Below, piece by piece: positions 55,706-64,000 of a stretch of DNA of 64,000 nt; position 1 is the stretch's first letter, and each line of letters opens with the position of its first letter. A program made the position numbers and the translations under genes. The stretch comes from CAIWHR01 sp963709525 (GTDB taxonomy: Bacteria > Pseudomonadota > Gammaproteobacteria > Burkholderiales > Casimicrobiaceae), in the NCBI GenBank assembly GCA_963709525.1, contig CAVPXB010000009.1, forward strand, positions 372,001-436,000, given 5' to 3'. The notes beneath the pieces were generated by a model. That model ran no database searches, was not told the origin of the DNA, and saw only the letters and a program-made list of their open reading frames with translations.

Positions 55706-55965
55706 ACCTTCTGCTCCTCGCCGTCCTTGCCGCCTGCGCGCTCTCGCTGGTCACGTCGCGGCACCAGGCGCGCAAGCTCTACGTCGAACTCGAGCGCGAG
55801 CAGGCGAAGGCGCGCGCCTACGAAACCGAGCACGGGCAGTTGCAGCTCGAGCAGTCGACGTGGGGGATGCCGGCGCGGATCGAGAAGATCGCCCGCGAGC
55901 AGTTGAAGATGCAGCTGCCGGTGCCGGGGCGCGTCGAGGTCATCCCGCTGGGAGACGCTCGATGA
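55693..55965 (+). CDS. ftsL: Cell division protein FtsL
   Basis: This small bitopic septal protein has 90 residues. It has an N-terminal membrane helix (LNLLLLAVLAACALSLVTS) and a periplasmic coiled coil (HQARKLYVELEREQAKARAYETEHGQLQLEQ in heptads) that pairs with FtsB for recruitment to the divisome. It overlaps rsmH and is coupled to ftsI by ATGA. Confidence 0.9.
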   Translation: MVRLNLLLLAVLAACALSLVTSRHQARKLYVELEREQAKARAYETEHGQLQLEQSTWGMPARIEKIAREQLKMQLPVPGRVEVIPLGDAR

Positions 55966-57715
55966 GCGCGCTGGCGATCGGCGCCTCCGCCTCCGCCCGC
56001 CGCGGCCACAAGCCGGCGCCGGCGTTGCCGCGCTTTCGCGCCCCGGTGGTATTCGGCCTCTTTGTGCTGATGTTCATCGGCCTCGCGCTGCGCTCCTTCT
56101 ATCTGCAGAGCGTCGACAACGAGTTCCTGCAGGAACAGGGCAGCTCCAGGTACAGCCGCCAGATCGACGTTCCCGCCCATCGCGGCCGCATCGTCGATCG
56201 TTCCGGCGACGCGCTGGCGATTTCGACGCCGGTGAAATCGCTGTGGGCATTCCCGGGCAAAGTCGAGGCCACGCGGGAGCAGCTGGCGCAGCTCGCCAGG
56301 ATCCTGGAAACGACACCGCAGGCGCTGGCGAAAACGCTCGATCCGGTGGGCGACTCGCGTTTGTCGCTCGCCAGATTCCGCCGGAAGTCGCCGAGCGCGC
56401 GATGCGGCTGCGGATCAAGGGGCTCAACGATCAGTACGAATACCGCCGCTTCTACCCCGGTGGCGAAACCATGAGCCACATCCTGGGTTTCACCGGCGAT
56501 GGCGATACCGGCCAGGAAGGGATCGAGCTCGCGCAACAGGACTGGCTGGGCGGAAAACCCGGCAGCCGGCGCGTGATCATCAACCGCCGCGGCGACGCCG
56601 TCGAGGACGTGGCGGCAATCCGGGCGCCGCAGGCCGGGCGCGACCTGGCGCTCGCCATCGACTCGCGCCTGCAGTACCTCGCCTTCCGCGAATTGAAGGC
56701 GGCGGTCGAGGCCAACAAGGCGAAAGCGGGCGGACTGGTGATTCTCGACGCGCAAAGCGGCGAACTGCTGGCGTTGGCGAACTGGCCCACCTACAACCCG
56801 AATTCACGCAACAAGCGTGGCGCGCGAGCGGATGCGCAACCGCGCGCTCACCGACGTCTTCGAACCCGGCTCGACGATGAAGCCGTTCACCATCGCCGCG
56901 GCGCTCGAGGCCGGGCGCGGTGCGCCCCGACACGCGGATCGAGACGGCGCCCGGCGCGCTCACCATCGGCTCCCAGACCATCCACGACGCGCACCCCAAC
57001 GGCACGCTGACGGTCGAGCAGGTGATCCAGAAATCGTCGAACGTCGGGGCTGCGCGGATCGCCCTGTCGCTGCCGGCCGAGACGATGTGGGAAATGTTCG
57101 CCGACGCCGGATTCGGCACCCCTCCGAAGACCGGGTTTCCGGGTGAAGTCGGCGGCCGGCTGCGTCCGGCCAAGTCGTGGAAGCCGATCGAGCAGGCGAC
57201 GATGGCCTATGGTCACGGGCTGTCGGTGAATCTGGTCCAGATGGCACGCGGATACACGGTGTTCGCGAGCGACGGCGAATTGAAGCCGGCGACACTGTTC
57301 AAGGGCAGCGGTCCCGTGGCGGGCAAGCCGGTGTTGAAGCCCGAGACCGCGCGCGCCGTGCGGCGGATGCTGGAAATGGCCGTGCAGCCTGGCGGCACGG
57401 CACCCAAGGCCCAGGTGCCGGGGTACCGCGTCGCGGGCAAGACCGGGACCGCGCACAAGCTCGAGGGCCGTGGTTACACCAACAAGTACATCTCGTCGTT
57501 TGTCGGCTTCGCCCCGGTGTCGAAGCCGCGCCTCGTCGTGGCCGTGATGCTCGACGAACCCTCCGCCGGCCAGCACTATGGCGGGACCGTCGCCGCGCCC
57601 GTCTTTTCCGCCGTCATGGGCGCCGCGTTGCGCATGATGGGGGTGCCCACCCGACGCGCCGGTCGACAACGTGATCCTGCCGCCGCCAGGCAGCGAAATC
57701 CGCGAGGAAACCTGA
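55962..57715 (+). CDS. ftsI: Septal transpeptidase FtsI (PBP3), four frameshifts
   Basis: This is the divisome transpeptidase of about 580 residues, with one N-terminal membrane helix (VVFGLFVLMFIGLALRSFYL) and a periplasmic PBP domain. Conserved parts run through the frames in order: AHRGRIVDRSGDALAIS, YRRFYPGGETMSHILGFTG, FEPGSTMKPFT (active-site Ser in STMK), KSSNVGAARIAL (SxN) and VAGKTGTAHK (KTG). Frame slips lie near 56365, 56815, 56930 (an extra G) and 57655, the last hiding the C-terminus DAPVDNVILPPPGSEIREET. Since ftsI is essential, these are probably sequence errors. It ends in an overlap with murE. Confidence 0.88.
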
Positions 57716-59196
57716 TGCCGGCGGCGCAGCAACTCGCGTTCGACGTGCCGGCGCTGCTGGCGCGGCTCGGTACGGTGCCGCGTCGGATCACCGCCGACAG
57801 CCGCGACGTGCGCCGCGGCGATGCTTTCGCGGCCTTCCCCGGCAGCCAGTCCGACGGCCGCACGTTCATCGGCGATGCGCTCGGGCGCGGCGCGGGCGCG
57901 GTGTTCTGGGAGGCCGCCGGTTTCGCCTGGGATTCGGCGTGGGCGGTTCCGGAGCACGCGGTCGCGCAGCTGCGTGACCGGCTGGGCGCGATCGCCGACC
58001 ATGTCTATGGCCATCCGTCGCAGGCGATGTGGGTCGTCGGCATCACCGGCACCAACGGCAAGACCTCGTGTGCGCAGTGGATCGCGCAAGGCCTCGACGC
58101 GTGTGGCCGCCGGACCGGCGTGCTGGGCACGCTCGGCAATGGCCTGGCCGGTGCGCTCGCTGCCGGCGTTCAACACGACGACCGATGCTGCGCGCCTGCA
58201 CGAAATGCTGGCAACGCTCAAGGCGGCCGGGGCCGATGCGGTGGCGATGGAAGTGTCGTCGCACGGCCTGGACCAGGGGCGCGTCAATGCGGTGGCTTTC
58301 GACGTGGCGCTGTTCACCAACCTTTCGCGCGACCACCTCGATTACCACGTCACGATGGAGGCCTATGGCGCGGCCAAGGCGAAGCTTTCTGCGCTGGCCG
58401 GGGCTTGCTGCCGCCGTGATCAACGTCGACGACGCGTTTGGCCGCACGCTCGCCGCCGCGCGGCACGCAGCGCGGGCACGCACGCTGACCTTCGGCGCCC
58501 ATGGCGCCGACATCGCGGCACGCGTGTCACCACGACGTCGCAGGGGATGGCGATCGATGTGACCACCCCCTTGGCGCGGGCTCCGTCGAAGCACCGGTCG
58601 TCGGCAGCTTCAACGTCTCGAATCTGCTCGGCAGCCTGGGCGTGCTGCTGGCGAGCGAGGTGCCGCTGGCCGACGCGCTGGCCGCGCTGGCGCAGATCCG
58701 GCCGCCACCGGGACGCATGCAGCGCTTCGGCGGCGGCGATGTGCCACTGGTGGTCGTCGACTACGCGCATTCGCCCGATGCGCTGGACAAGGCGTTGTCC
58801 GCGCTTCGCAGCACCGTTGCGGCGGGCCGGTCGCTGGTGTGCGTTTTCGGCTGCGGCGGCGATCGCGATCCGGGCAAGCGATGGGAAATGGGGCGGATCG
58901 CCGCGCGGCTGGCCGATCGCATCGTGGTAACTACCGACAATCCGCGCGGCGAGGATCCGGCCGCCATCGCCGAGGCCATCGGCATCGGGATTCGCGAAGC
59001 CGATGGCACCGACTACGACGTGGAACTCGATCGCGGCGTCGCCATCCGCAGCGCCATCCGCGCTGCCCGTGCCGGCGATGTCGTGCTGGTCGCGGGCAAG
59101 GGCCACGAGACTTACCAGGAAGCGGCTGGCGTGCGGGTGCATTTTTCCGACGCCGAGGCAGTGGTGGCGGCAATTCTGGAGCGGCAGGACGCATGA
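57715..59196 (+). CDS. murE: UDP-MurNAc-tripeptide ligase MurE, frameshifted
   Basis: This adds the third residue, normally meso-diaminopimelate in this group, to UDP-MurNAc-L-Ala-D-Glu. The P-loop GITGTNGKTSCAQW, then NTTTDAARLHEML, MEVSSHGLDQGRV, FTNLSRDHLDYHVTMEAY, VVVDYAHSPDALDKAL, VFGCGGDRDPGKRWEMG, and TTDNPRGEDP (the DNPR motif that recognises diaminopimelate) are all present. Four slips occur near 58160, 58400, 58530 and 58570. The gene is essential, so I regard it as intact in the organism. The start ATG 57715 overlaps the ftsI stop. Confidence 0.88.
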
Positions 59197-60569
59197 TGGA
59201 CACGCGCACCGCTGCAGAAGCCGTCTCCGGCCGCCTCGTCGGCGACAACGTCGAATTCCTGCGCGTCGTCAGCGATTCGCGCGCGCTGCAGCCCGGGAGA
59301 TCTCTTTGTGGCGCTGCGCGGCGAGCGCTTCGATGGCCATGATTTCGTCGCGACTGCCTTGGCTTCCGGCGCGGTCGCCGCGCTGGTCGCCGACGATCGC
59401 GCGGACGGCTCTCCGGCCACCTCATTGCCGTGCCGGATACGTTGTCGGCACTCGGCGCGTTGGCGCACCACTGGCGCCGGAAATTCGCGCTGCCGTTGAT
59501 CGCGGTCGTCGGCAGCAATGGCAAGACGACGGTCAAGGAAATGGCCGCGGCGATCCTGCGCGCCCATTTCGGCGACGATCACGTCCTGGCGACGCAGGGC
59601 AATCTCAACAACGCCATCGGCTTGCCGCTCACGCTGCTGGGACTGACCGCGCAGCACCATGCTGCGGTGGTCGAGATCGGCATGAACCATCCGGGCGAGA
59701 CCGCAGTGCTGGCGGCGATTGCCGCGCCGACCGTCGGGGTCATCAACAACGCGCAGCGGGAGCATCAGGAGTTCATGCATTCGATTGCAGAGGTCGCGGC
59801 CGAGCACGCGGCGCTGGTGCGCGCAATGCCGGCGGGCGGCATCGCCGTCCTCAACGCGGATGATGCACATGTCGACGTGTGGCGCGAGGCGGCGGGGGAA
59901 GCCGGAAATATCACGGTGATCGAATTCGGTCTCGACCGTCCCGCCGCCGTTCGGGTTCGCCATGGCGCGGGGCAGACGGGCGGTATTGTCGACCTCGCCA
60001 CGCCCGCCGGAGATGCCAGCGTCGCGCTCGCAGCGCGCGGAACCCACAACGCGCTGAACGCGCTGGCCGCGGCGACGGCCGCGCTGGCCATCGGCGTGCC
60101 GCTGGCGGCCATCGTGCGCGGCTTGCAGGACTTCCGGCCGGTCGCCGGCCGACTGGTGACGCGGACCACCGCCGCCGGCCTGACCGTGATCGACGACACC
60201 TACAACGCGAATCCGGATTCGGTGCGGGCGGCGATCGCGGTGCTCGCCGCGGCGCCGTCGCCGCGCTGGCTGGTGCTGGGCGACATGGGCGAGGTCGGCT
60301 CCGAAGGTCCGGCGTTCCATCGCGAGGCTGGGCGCGAGGCGCGCGCAGCCGGCATCGACCGGCTGTACACGACCGGCGCGCAGGCCGCCGAGGCCGGCGC
60401 CGCGTTCGGCGCTGGCGGCAGCCACTTTGCGACCGCGGAAGATCTCGCGCGCCACGTGTCGGCAACTGCGGCGCCGGGCACCACCGTGCTCGTCAAGGGC
60501 TCCCGCTTCATGCGCATGGAGCGCGTCGTCGCCGCGCTGGACGAAAGAGCGGCAGAGGGAGTGCACTGA
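59193..60569 (+). CDS. murF: UDP-MurNAc-tripeptide D-Ala-D-Ala ligase MurF, frameshifted
   Basis: This completes the UDP-MurNAc-pentapeptide. Motifs are VVSDSRALQPG, then FVALRGERFDGHDFVATAL in the next frame, P-loop VVGSNGKTTVKEM, TQGNLNNAIGLPLTLL, EIGMNHPGE, GTHNALNALAAATAAL and VIDDTYNANPDSVRAAI. Slips lie near 59300 and 59430 and cancel out. ATG 59193 overlaps the murE stop; ATG 59196 is equally possible. The end overlaps mraY (TGATG). Confidence 0.9.
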
Positions 60570-61720
60570 TGCTGCTCTGGCTGTCCGAATTGCTGGCCAA
60601 GGACGTGCGTGCATTCAACGTCTTCGGCTACCTCACGCTGCGGGCGGTGCTGGCGTGCATGACGGCGCTGTTCATCTCGTTCATCATCGGCCCGCGGATG
60701 ATCGCGTGGCTGTCGCGGATGAAGATCGGGCAGGCGGTGCGCGACGACGGGCCCCGGACGCACCTCGCCAAGGCCGGCACGCCGACGATGGGCGGCGCGC
60801 TGATCCTGGTCGCCATCGTCGTGACCACGCTGCTGTGGGGCGACCTTGGCAACCGTTTCGTCTGGGTCACGCTGCTGGTGACGGCGGGCTTCGGCGCCAT
60901 CGGCTGGGTCGACGACTATCGCAAGGTCGTGTACCGCAATCCCAAAGGGCTCCCCGCGCGGGTCAAGTTCCTGTGGCAGTCGGCGATCGGCGTCGTGGCG
61001 GCGGTCTACCTCGCGTTCTCGGTGTCGGCGCCCGACAACCTGCAGTTCGTGCGGCTGTTTTCCGCGTGGATCGAGAGCGGCTTCAACGTTGCCCTGTCGC
61101 CCAAGGCGGACCTGATCGTGCCGTTCTTCAAGACCGTCAGTTACCCGCTCGGCGTCTGGGGCTTCATCGCGCTCACGTTCTGCGTGATCGTCGGCACCAG
61201 CAATGCGGTGAACCTGACCGATGGCCTCGACGGTCTCGCGATCATGCCGACGGTGCTCGTCGGCGCCGCGCTGGGGATCTTCGCCTACGTCAGCGGCAAC
61301 GCGATCTTTGCCAAGTACCTGCAGTTTCCCTACATCGCGGGGGCCGGAGAACTGGCGGTGATCTGCGGCGCGCTGGCAGGGGCGGGGCTCGGCTTCCTGT
61401 GGTTCAACGCCTACCCCGCCGAGGTGTTCATGGGCGACGTCGGCGCGCTCGCCCTGGGCGCAGGTCTGGGGACGATGGCAGTGATCGTGCGCCAGGAAAT
61501 CGTGCTGTTCATCATGGGCGGCGTGTTTGTGGTCGAGACGCTGTCGGTGATCGTCCAGGTGGCGTCGTTCAAGCTCACCGGCAAGCGCGTGTTTCGCATG
61601 GCGCCGATCCATCACCACTACGAACTGAAGGGATGGAAAGAGAACCAGGTCGTCATTCGGTTCTGGATCATCACCATGCTGCTGGTGCTGTTCGGACTTT
61701 CTTCGTTGAAGCTGCGCTGA
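60569..61720 (+). CDS. mraY: Phospho-MurNAc-pentapeptide transferase MraY
   Basis: This makes lipid I by joining the UDP-MurNAc-pentapeptide to undecaprenyl phosphate at the inner membrane. The 383-residue protein has ten hydrophobic helices and the motifs KAGTPTMGG, GWVDDYRK (Asp pair), NAVNLTDGLDGLA, FMGDVGALALG and RMAPIHHHYELKGW with the conserved His cluster. The reading frame is intact. Confidence 0.96.
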   Translation: MLLWLSELLAKDVRAFNVFGYLTLRAVLACMTALFISFIIGPRMIAWLSRMKIGQAVRDDGPRTHLAKAGTPTMGGALILVAIVVTTLLWGDLGNRFVWVTLLVTAGFGAIGWVDDYRKVVYRNPKGLPARVKFLWQSAIGVVAAVYLAFSVSAPDNLQFVRLFSAWIESGFNVALSPKADLIVPFFKTVSYPLGVWGFIALTFCVIVGTSNAVNLTDGLDGLAIMPTVLVGAALGIFAYVSGNAIFAKYLQFPYIAGAGELAVICGALAGAGLGFLWFNAYPAEVFMGDVGALALGAGLGTMAVIVRQEIVLFIMGGVFVVETLSVIVQVASFKLTGKRVFRMAPIHHHYELKGWKENQVVIRFWIITMLLVLFGLSSLKLR

Positions 61721-63087
61721 TGAGCGATTACGCCGGACGCCACGTCGTCGTCCTGGGGCTCGGTCTCACCGGGCTCTCGGTGGCGCGCTATCTGGCCGCG
61801 CGCGGCGCGGTGGTGCGCGTGGCCGATACGCGGCAGGCGCCTCCGTTTGCGCCGACGCTCTCGGTGGCCCTGCCGCAAGTCCCGTTGATCACCGGCCCGC
61901 TCGACGAGCGCACCTTCGCGGGGGCCGACCTGATCGCCATCAGCCCGGGCCTCGCCAAGGACCATCCCGCGGTGCTGGCGGCGACGACGCGCGGCATCGA
62001 ACTGGTCGGCGATATCGAACTCTTCGCTCGTGCAATGCCGCCGGGCCAGAAGCTGCTGGCCATCACCGGTTCCAACGGCAAGACCACCGTCACTTCGCTT
62101 AGCGGCGCGCTGTGCGCGGCGGCGGGAATGACCGTCGCGGTGGCCGGGAATATCGGGACCCCGGTCCTCGACATCCTGCCGCAGCAGGGCTGCTGGCCGG
62201 ACGTGTTCGTGCTCGAGCTTTCGAGCTACCAGCTGGAAACCACCGCCAGCTTGTCGCCGGTCGCCGCCGCCGTGCTCAATGTCACCGAAAACCATCTCGA
62301 TCGATATCCGGGGATGGACGCGTACGCAGCGGCCAAGGCGCGGATCTTCAGCAACGGCGGCATGCAGGTGCTCAATCGCGATGATCCGCGCTCGCTGGCG
62401 ATGGCGATCCCCGGTCGTCTGGTGGATACCTTCGGCGCCGGCGTGCCGGAATCGGAAGAGGCATGGGGTCTCGTCCTGCATCAGGGGCCGTGGCTTGCCC
62501 GCGGCGGCGCGTTGCTGGCCCCGGCCGCGGATCTCAAGCTGGTGGGGCGGCACAACGCGCTGAACGCGCTGGCCGCGCTGGCACTGACCTCGGCGGTCGC
62601 CAAGATCGAGCGCACCGTGCTGTCGGCGCTAACCGATTTCGAGGGACTGCCGCACCGGATGCAGCACGTTGGCGAGGTCGAAGACGTGCTCTACGTCAAC
62701 GATTCGAAGGGCACGACCGTCGCCGCCACGCGCGCCGCCCTGGAAGGCTCCGATCGTCCCGTGATCCTCATTGCCGGGGGCGATGGCAAGGGCCAGGAGT
62801 TTGCCCCGCTGCGCCCTGCCGTCGACGCGCATTGCCGCGCGGTGATGCTGATCGGCCGCGATGCGCCGCGGATCGCCGAGGGGCTCGCCGGAACGCCGGT
62901 TGCCGTCGACAACTGCGGCACGCTCGAGGTTGCGATTGCACGGGCGCACGACCTCGCCCGGCCGGGAGACCTCGTATTGCTTTCGCCGGCGTGCGCGAGC
63001 CTCGATCAGTTCGCCAGCTACATCGAACGCGGCAACCGGTTCATCGCCGCGGTGTCGGCGCACGCCGCGGGGAGCGGCCGTGCGTAA
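61720..63087 (+). CDS. murD: UDP-MurNAc-L-alanine:D-glutamate ligase MurD
   Basis: This cytoplasmic ligase of 455 residues has VVVLGLGLTGLSVARYLAARG, the P-loop AITGSNGKTTVTSL, LELSSYQLETT, NVTENHLDRYPGMDAYAAAKARI, VGRHNALNALAALAL, HRMQHVGEVEDVLYVNDSKGTT and LIAGGDGKGQEF. It overlaps mraY by one base and ftsW by eight. The frame is intact. Confidence 0.95.
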   Translation: MSDYAGRHVVVLGLGLTGLSVARYLAARGAVVRVADTRQAPPFAPTLSVALPQVPLITGPLDERTFAGADLIAISPGLAKDHPAVLAATTRGIELVGDIELFARAMPPGQKLLAITGSNGKTTVTSLSGALCAAAGMTVAVAGNIGTPVLDILPQQGCWPDVFVLELSSYQLETTASLSPVAAAVLNVTENHLDRYPGMDAYAAAKARIFSNGGMQVLNRDDPRSLAMAIPGRLVDTFGAGVPESEEAWGLVLHQGPWLARGGALLAPAADLKLVGRHNALNALAALALTSAVAKIERTVLSALTDFEGLPHRMQHVGEVEDVLYVNDSKGTTVAATRAALEGSDRPVILIAGGDGKGQEFAPLRPAVDAHCRAVMLIGRDAPRIAEGLAGTPVAVDNCGTLEVAIARAHDLARPGDLVLLSPACASLDQFASYIERGNRFIAAVSAHAAGSGRA

Positions 63088-64000
63088 GACGATCGCCGCC
63101 ACCGCGACGCTCCCCGCGCTGGGCGTGCTGAAATCATTGGGGTCGATCGGCGCGGTGAGCGGCAGTCCGCGCACGATGCAGCCCTACGATCGCTCGCTCG
63201 CATGGACGGCGCTCTTGCTGCTTGCGATCGGTCTGGTCATGGTCTATTCGGCGTCGATTGCCATGGCCGAGGCATCGACGCACACGGGCTATCGCGCCTG
63301 GTACTTTCTCCTGCGGCACAGCCTTTTCCTTGCCGGCGGCCTGGTGGCAGGTTTCGTGGCGTTCCAGATCCCGATCCAGGTCTGGCAGCGGCTCGCCGGG
63401 TGGCTGTTCGTGCTCGGAATCGCGTCGCTCGCTCTGGTGCTCATTCCGGGCATAGGCAAATCCGTCAACGGTGCGCGGCGCTGGCTGTCGCTGGTGGTCA
63501 TCAACCTGCAACCTTCGGAGTTCATGAAGCTCGCGGTGGTGCTCTACGCCGCCAGTTACGCGGTGCGCAAGGCTGAGTTCCTGCACGCGCGCCAGCCGAT
63601 GCGACAGACGCTGGTCAAGGGCTTCCTGCCGCTGTTCGTGGTGATGGTGTTCACCGGAGCGCTGCTCCTGCTCGAGCCGGATTTCGGTGCCTTCGTCGTG
63701 ATCGTCGTCATCGCCTTCGGCATCCTGTTTCTCGGCGGGCTCGACTGGCGAATACTCGCGCCGCTCTGCGCGCTGCTCCCGGTGGCGCTCGGCGCCATTC
63801 TCGTCGCGGCACCGTATCGGCTGCAGCGCCTGGTGGCATTTCTCGATCCCTGGTCGGACCCTTTCGACAAGGGCTACCAGCTTTCGCATTCGCTGATCGC
63901 GTTCGGGCGGGGCGAGTGGTTCGGGGTCGGGTTGGGCTCCAGCGTCGAAAAGCTCATGTTCCTGCCGGAAGCGCATACCGACTTCCTGCTGGCCGTGATC
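63080..64000 (+). CDS. ftsW: Lipid II polymerase FtsW (3' end missing)
   Basis: This SEDS-family septal glycosyltransferase is cut by the window edge after about 307 residues. Hydrophobic helices and family motifs are visible: VMVYSASIAMAEAS, RHSLFLAGGLVAGF, GARRWLSLVVINLQPSEFMKLAVVLYAA, LLLEPDFGAFVV, DPWSDPFDKGYQLSHSLIAFGRGEWFGVGLGSS and LPEAHTDFLLAVI. GTG 63080 overlaps murD; ATG 63176 would remove a 32-residue N-terminal extension before the first helix. Confidence 0.92.
   Translation, partial: MRKTIAATATLPALGVLKSLGSIGAVSGSPRTMQPYDRSLAWTALLLLAIGLVMVYSASIAMAEASTHTGYRAWYFLLRHSLFLAGGLVAGFVAFQIPIQVWQRLAGWLFVLGIASLALVLIPGIGKSVNGARRWLSLVVINLQPSEFMKLAVVLYAASYAVRKAEFLHARQPMRQTLVKGFLPLFVVMVFTGALLLLEPDFGAFVVIVVIAFGILFLGGLDWRILAPLCALLPVALGAILVAAPYRLQRLVAFLDPWSDPFDKGYQLSHSLIAFGRGEWFGVGLGSSVEKLMFLPEAHTDFLLAVI

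Noticed and set aside
55693..56474. In-frame fusion of the rsmH end with ftsI
   Set aside because: A frame stays open through ftsL into ftsI, but this only reflects absence of stops in GC-rich DNA; ftsL and ftsI have their own starts and motifs.

Overview
The window looks like a GC-rich (about two-thirds G+C by eye) betaproteobacterial chromosome segment. The main evidence is the gene order hrcA, hemH, grpE, dnaK, dnaJ with nadK and recN alongside, a Cupriavidus-type NAD-reducing hydrogenase operon, a TctB/TctA tripartite tricarboxylate transporter, and a complete start of the division/cell-wall (dcw) cluster at the right edge. The species cannot be named from this alone. No rRNA or CRISPR array is present. 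There are two tRNA genes, Arg(TCT) and His(GTG).

Layout. 1-541 has no gene but carries a long imperfect palindrome. 542-3306 is a tctB-tctA-garL set, with both tct genes broken by many single-base indels. 3419-4444 is a DRG/TGS GTPase. 4721-9882 is hoxF-U-Y-H-W, an NAD-reducing [NiFe] hydrogenase with its maturation protease. 10049-12243 holds tRNA-Arg, an unknown gene with a clear promoter and palindromic operator, tRNA-His, and the C-terminal remnant of a tyrosine integrase cut by a second long palindrome. 12918-15742 is accessory: a secreted multidomain protein (two Trp-rich repeats, an Ig-like segment, three Vps62-like repeats and an aerolysin-like C-terminus) and two tiny ORFs. 16061-17652 has dodecin and a LarA-family enzyme. 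18007-26050 is a branched-chain-type ABC transporter gene set with its own AraC regulator, ending in the two halves of a Tm-1-like protein with an SRPBCC gene between them.

26097-29989 encodes an EEP-family hydrolase, cardiolipin synthase ClsB and an Atm1-type ABC exporter. 30110-33766 has a PBP7-type endopeptidase facing recN and nadK. 33880-40693 is the heat-shock region. 40757-44224 holds a methyltransferase, a truncated exosortase-associated acyltransferase and an S9 peptidase. 44258-50028 is tamB/tamA for outer-membrane assembly. 50095-53602 is a DUF1800/DUF1501 pair. 54180-64000 is mraZ-rsmH-ftsL-ftsI-murE-murF-mraY-murD-ftsW (ftsW incomplete), behind a strong promoter overlapping three MraZ boxes.

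Quality caveat: single-base indels interrupt tctB, tctA, the Atm1-type exporter, the NTF2-like gene, rsmH (3' end), ftsI, murE and murF. Removing or adding one base in each place restores a conserved protein. Since ftsI, murE and murF are essential, most of these are probably errors in the source sequence and not real gene loss.
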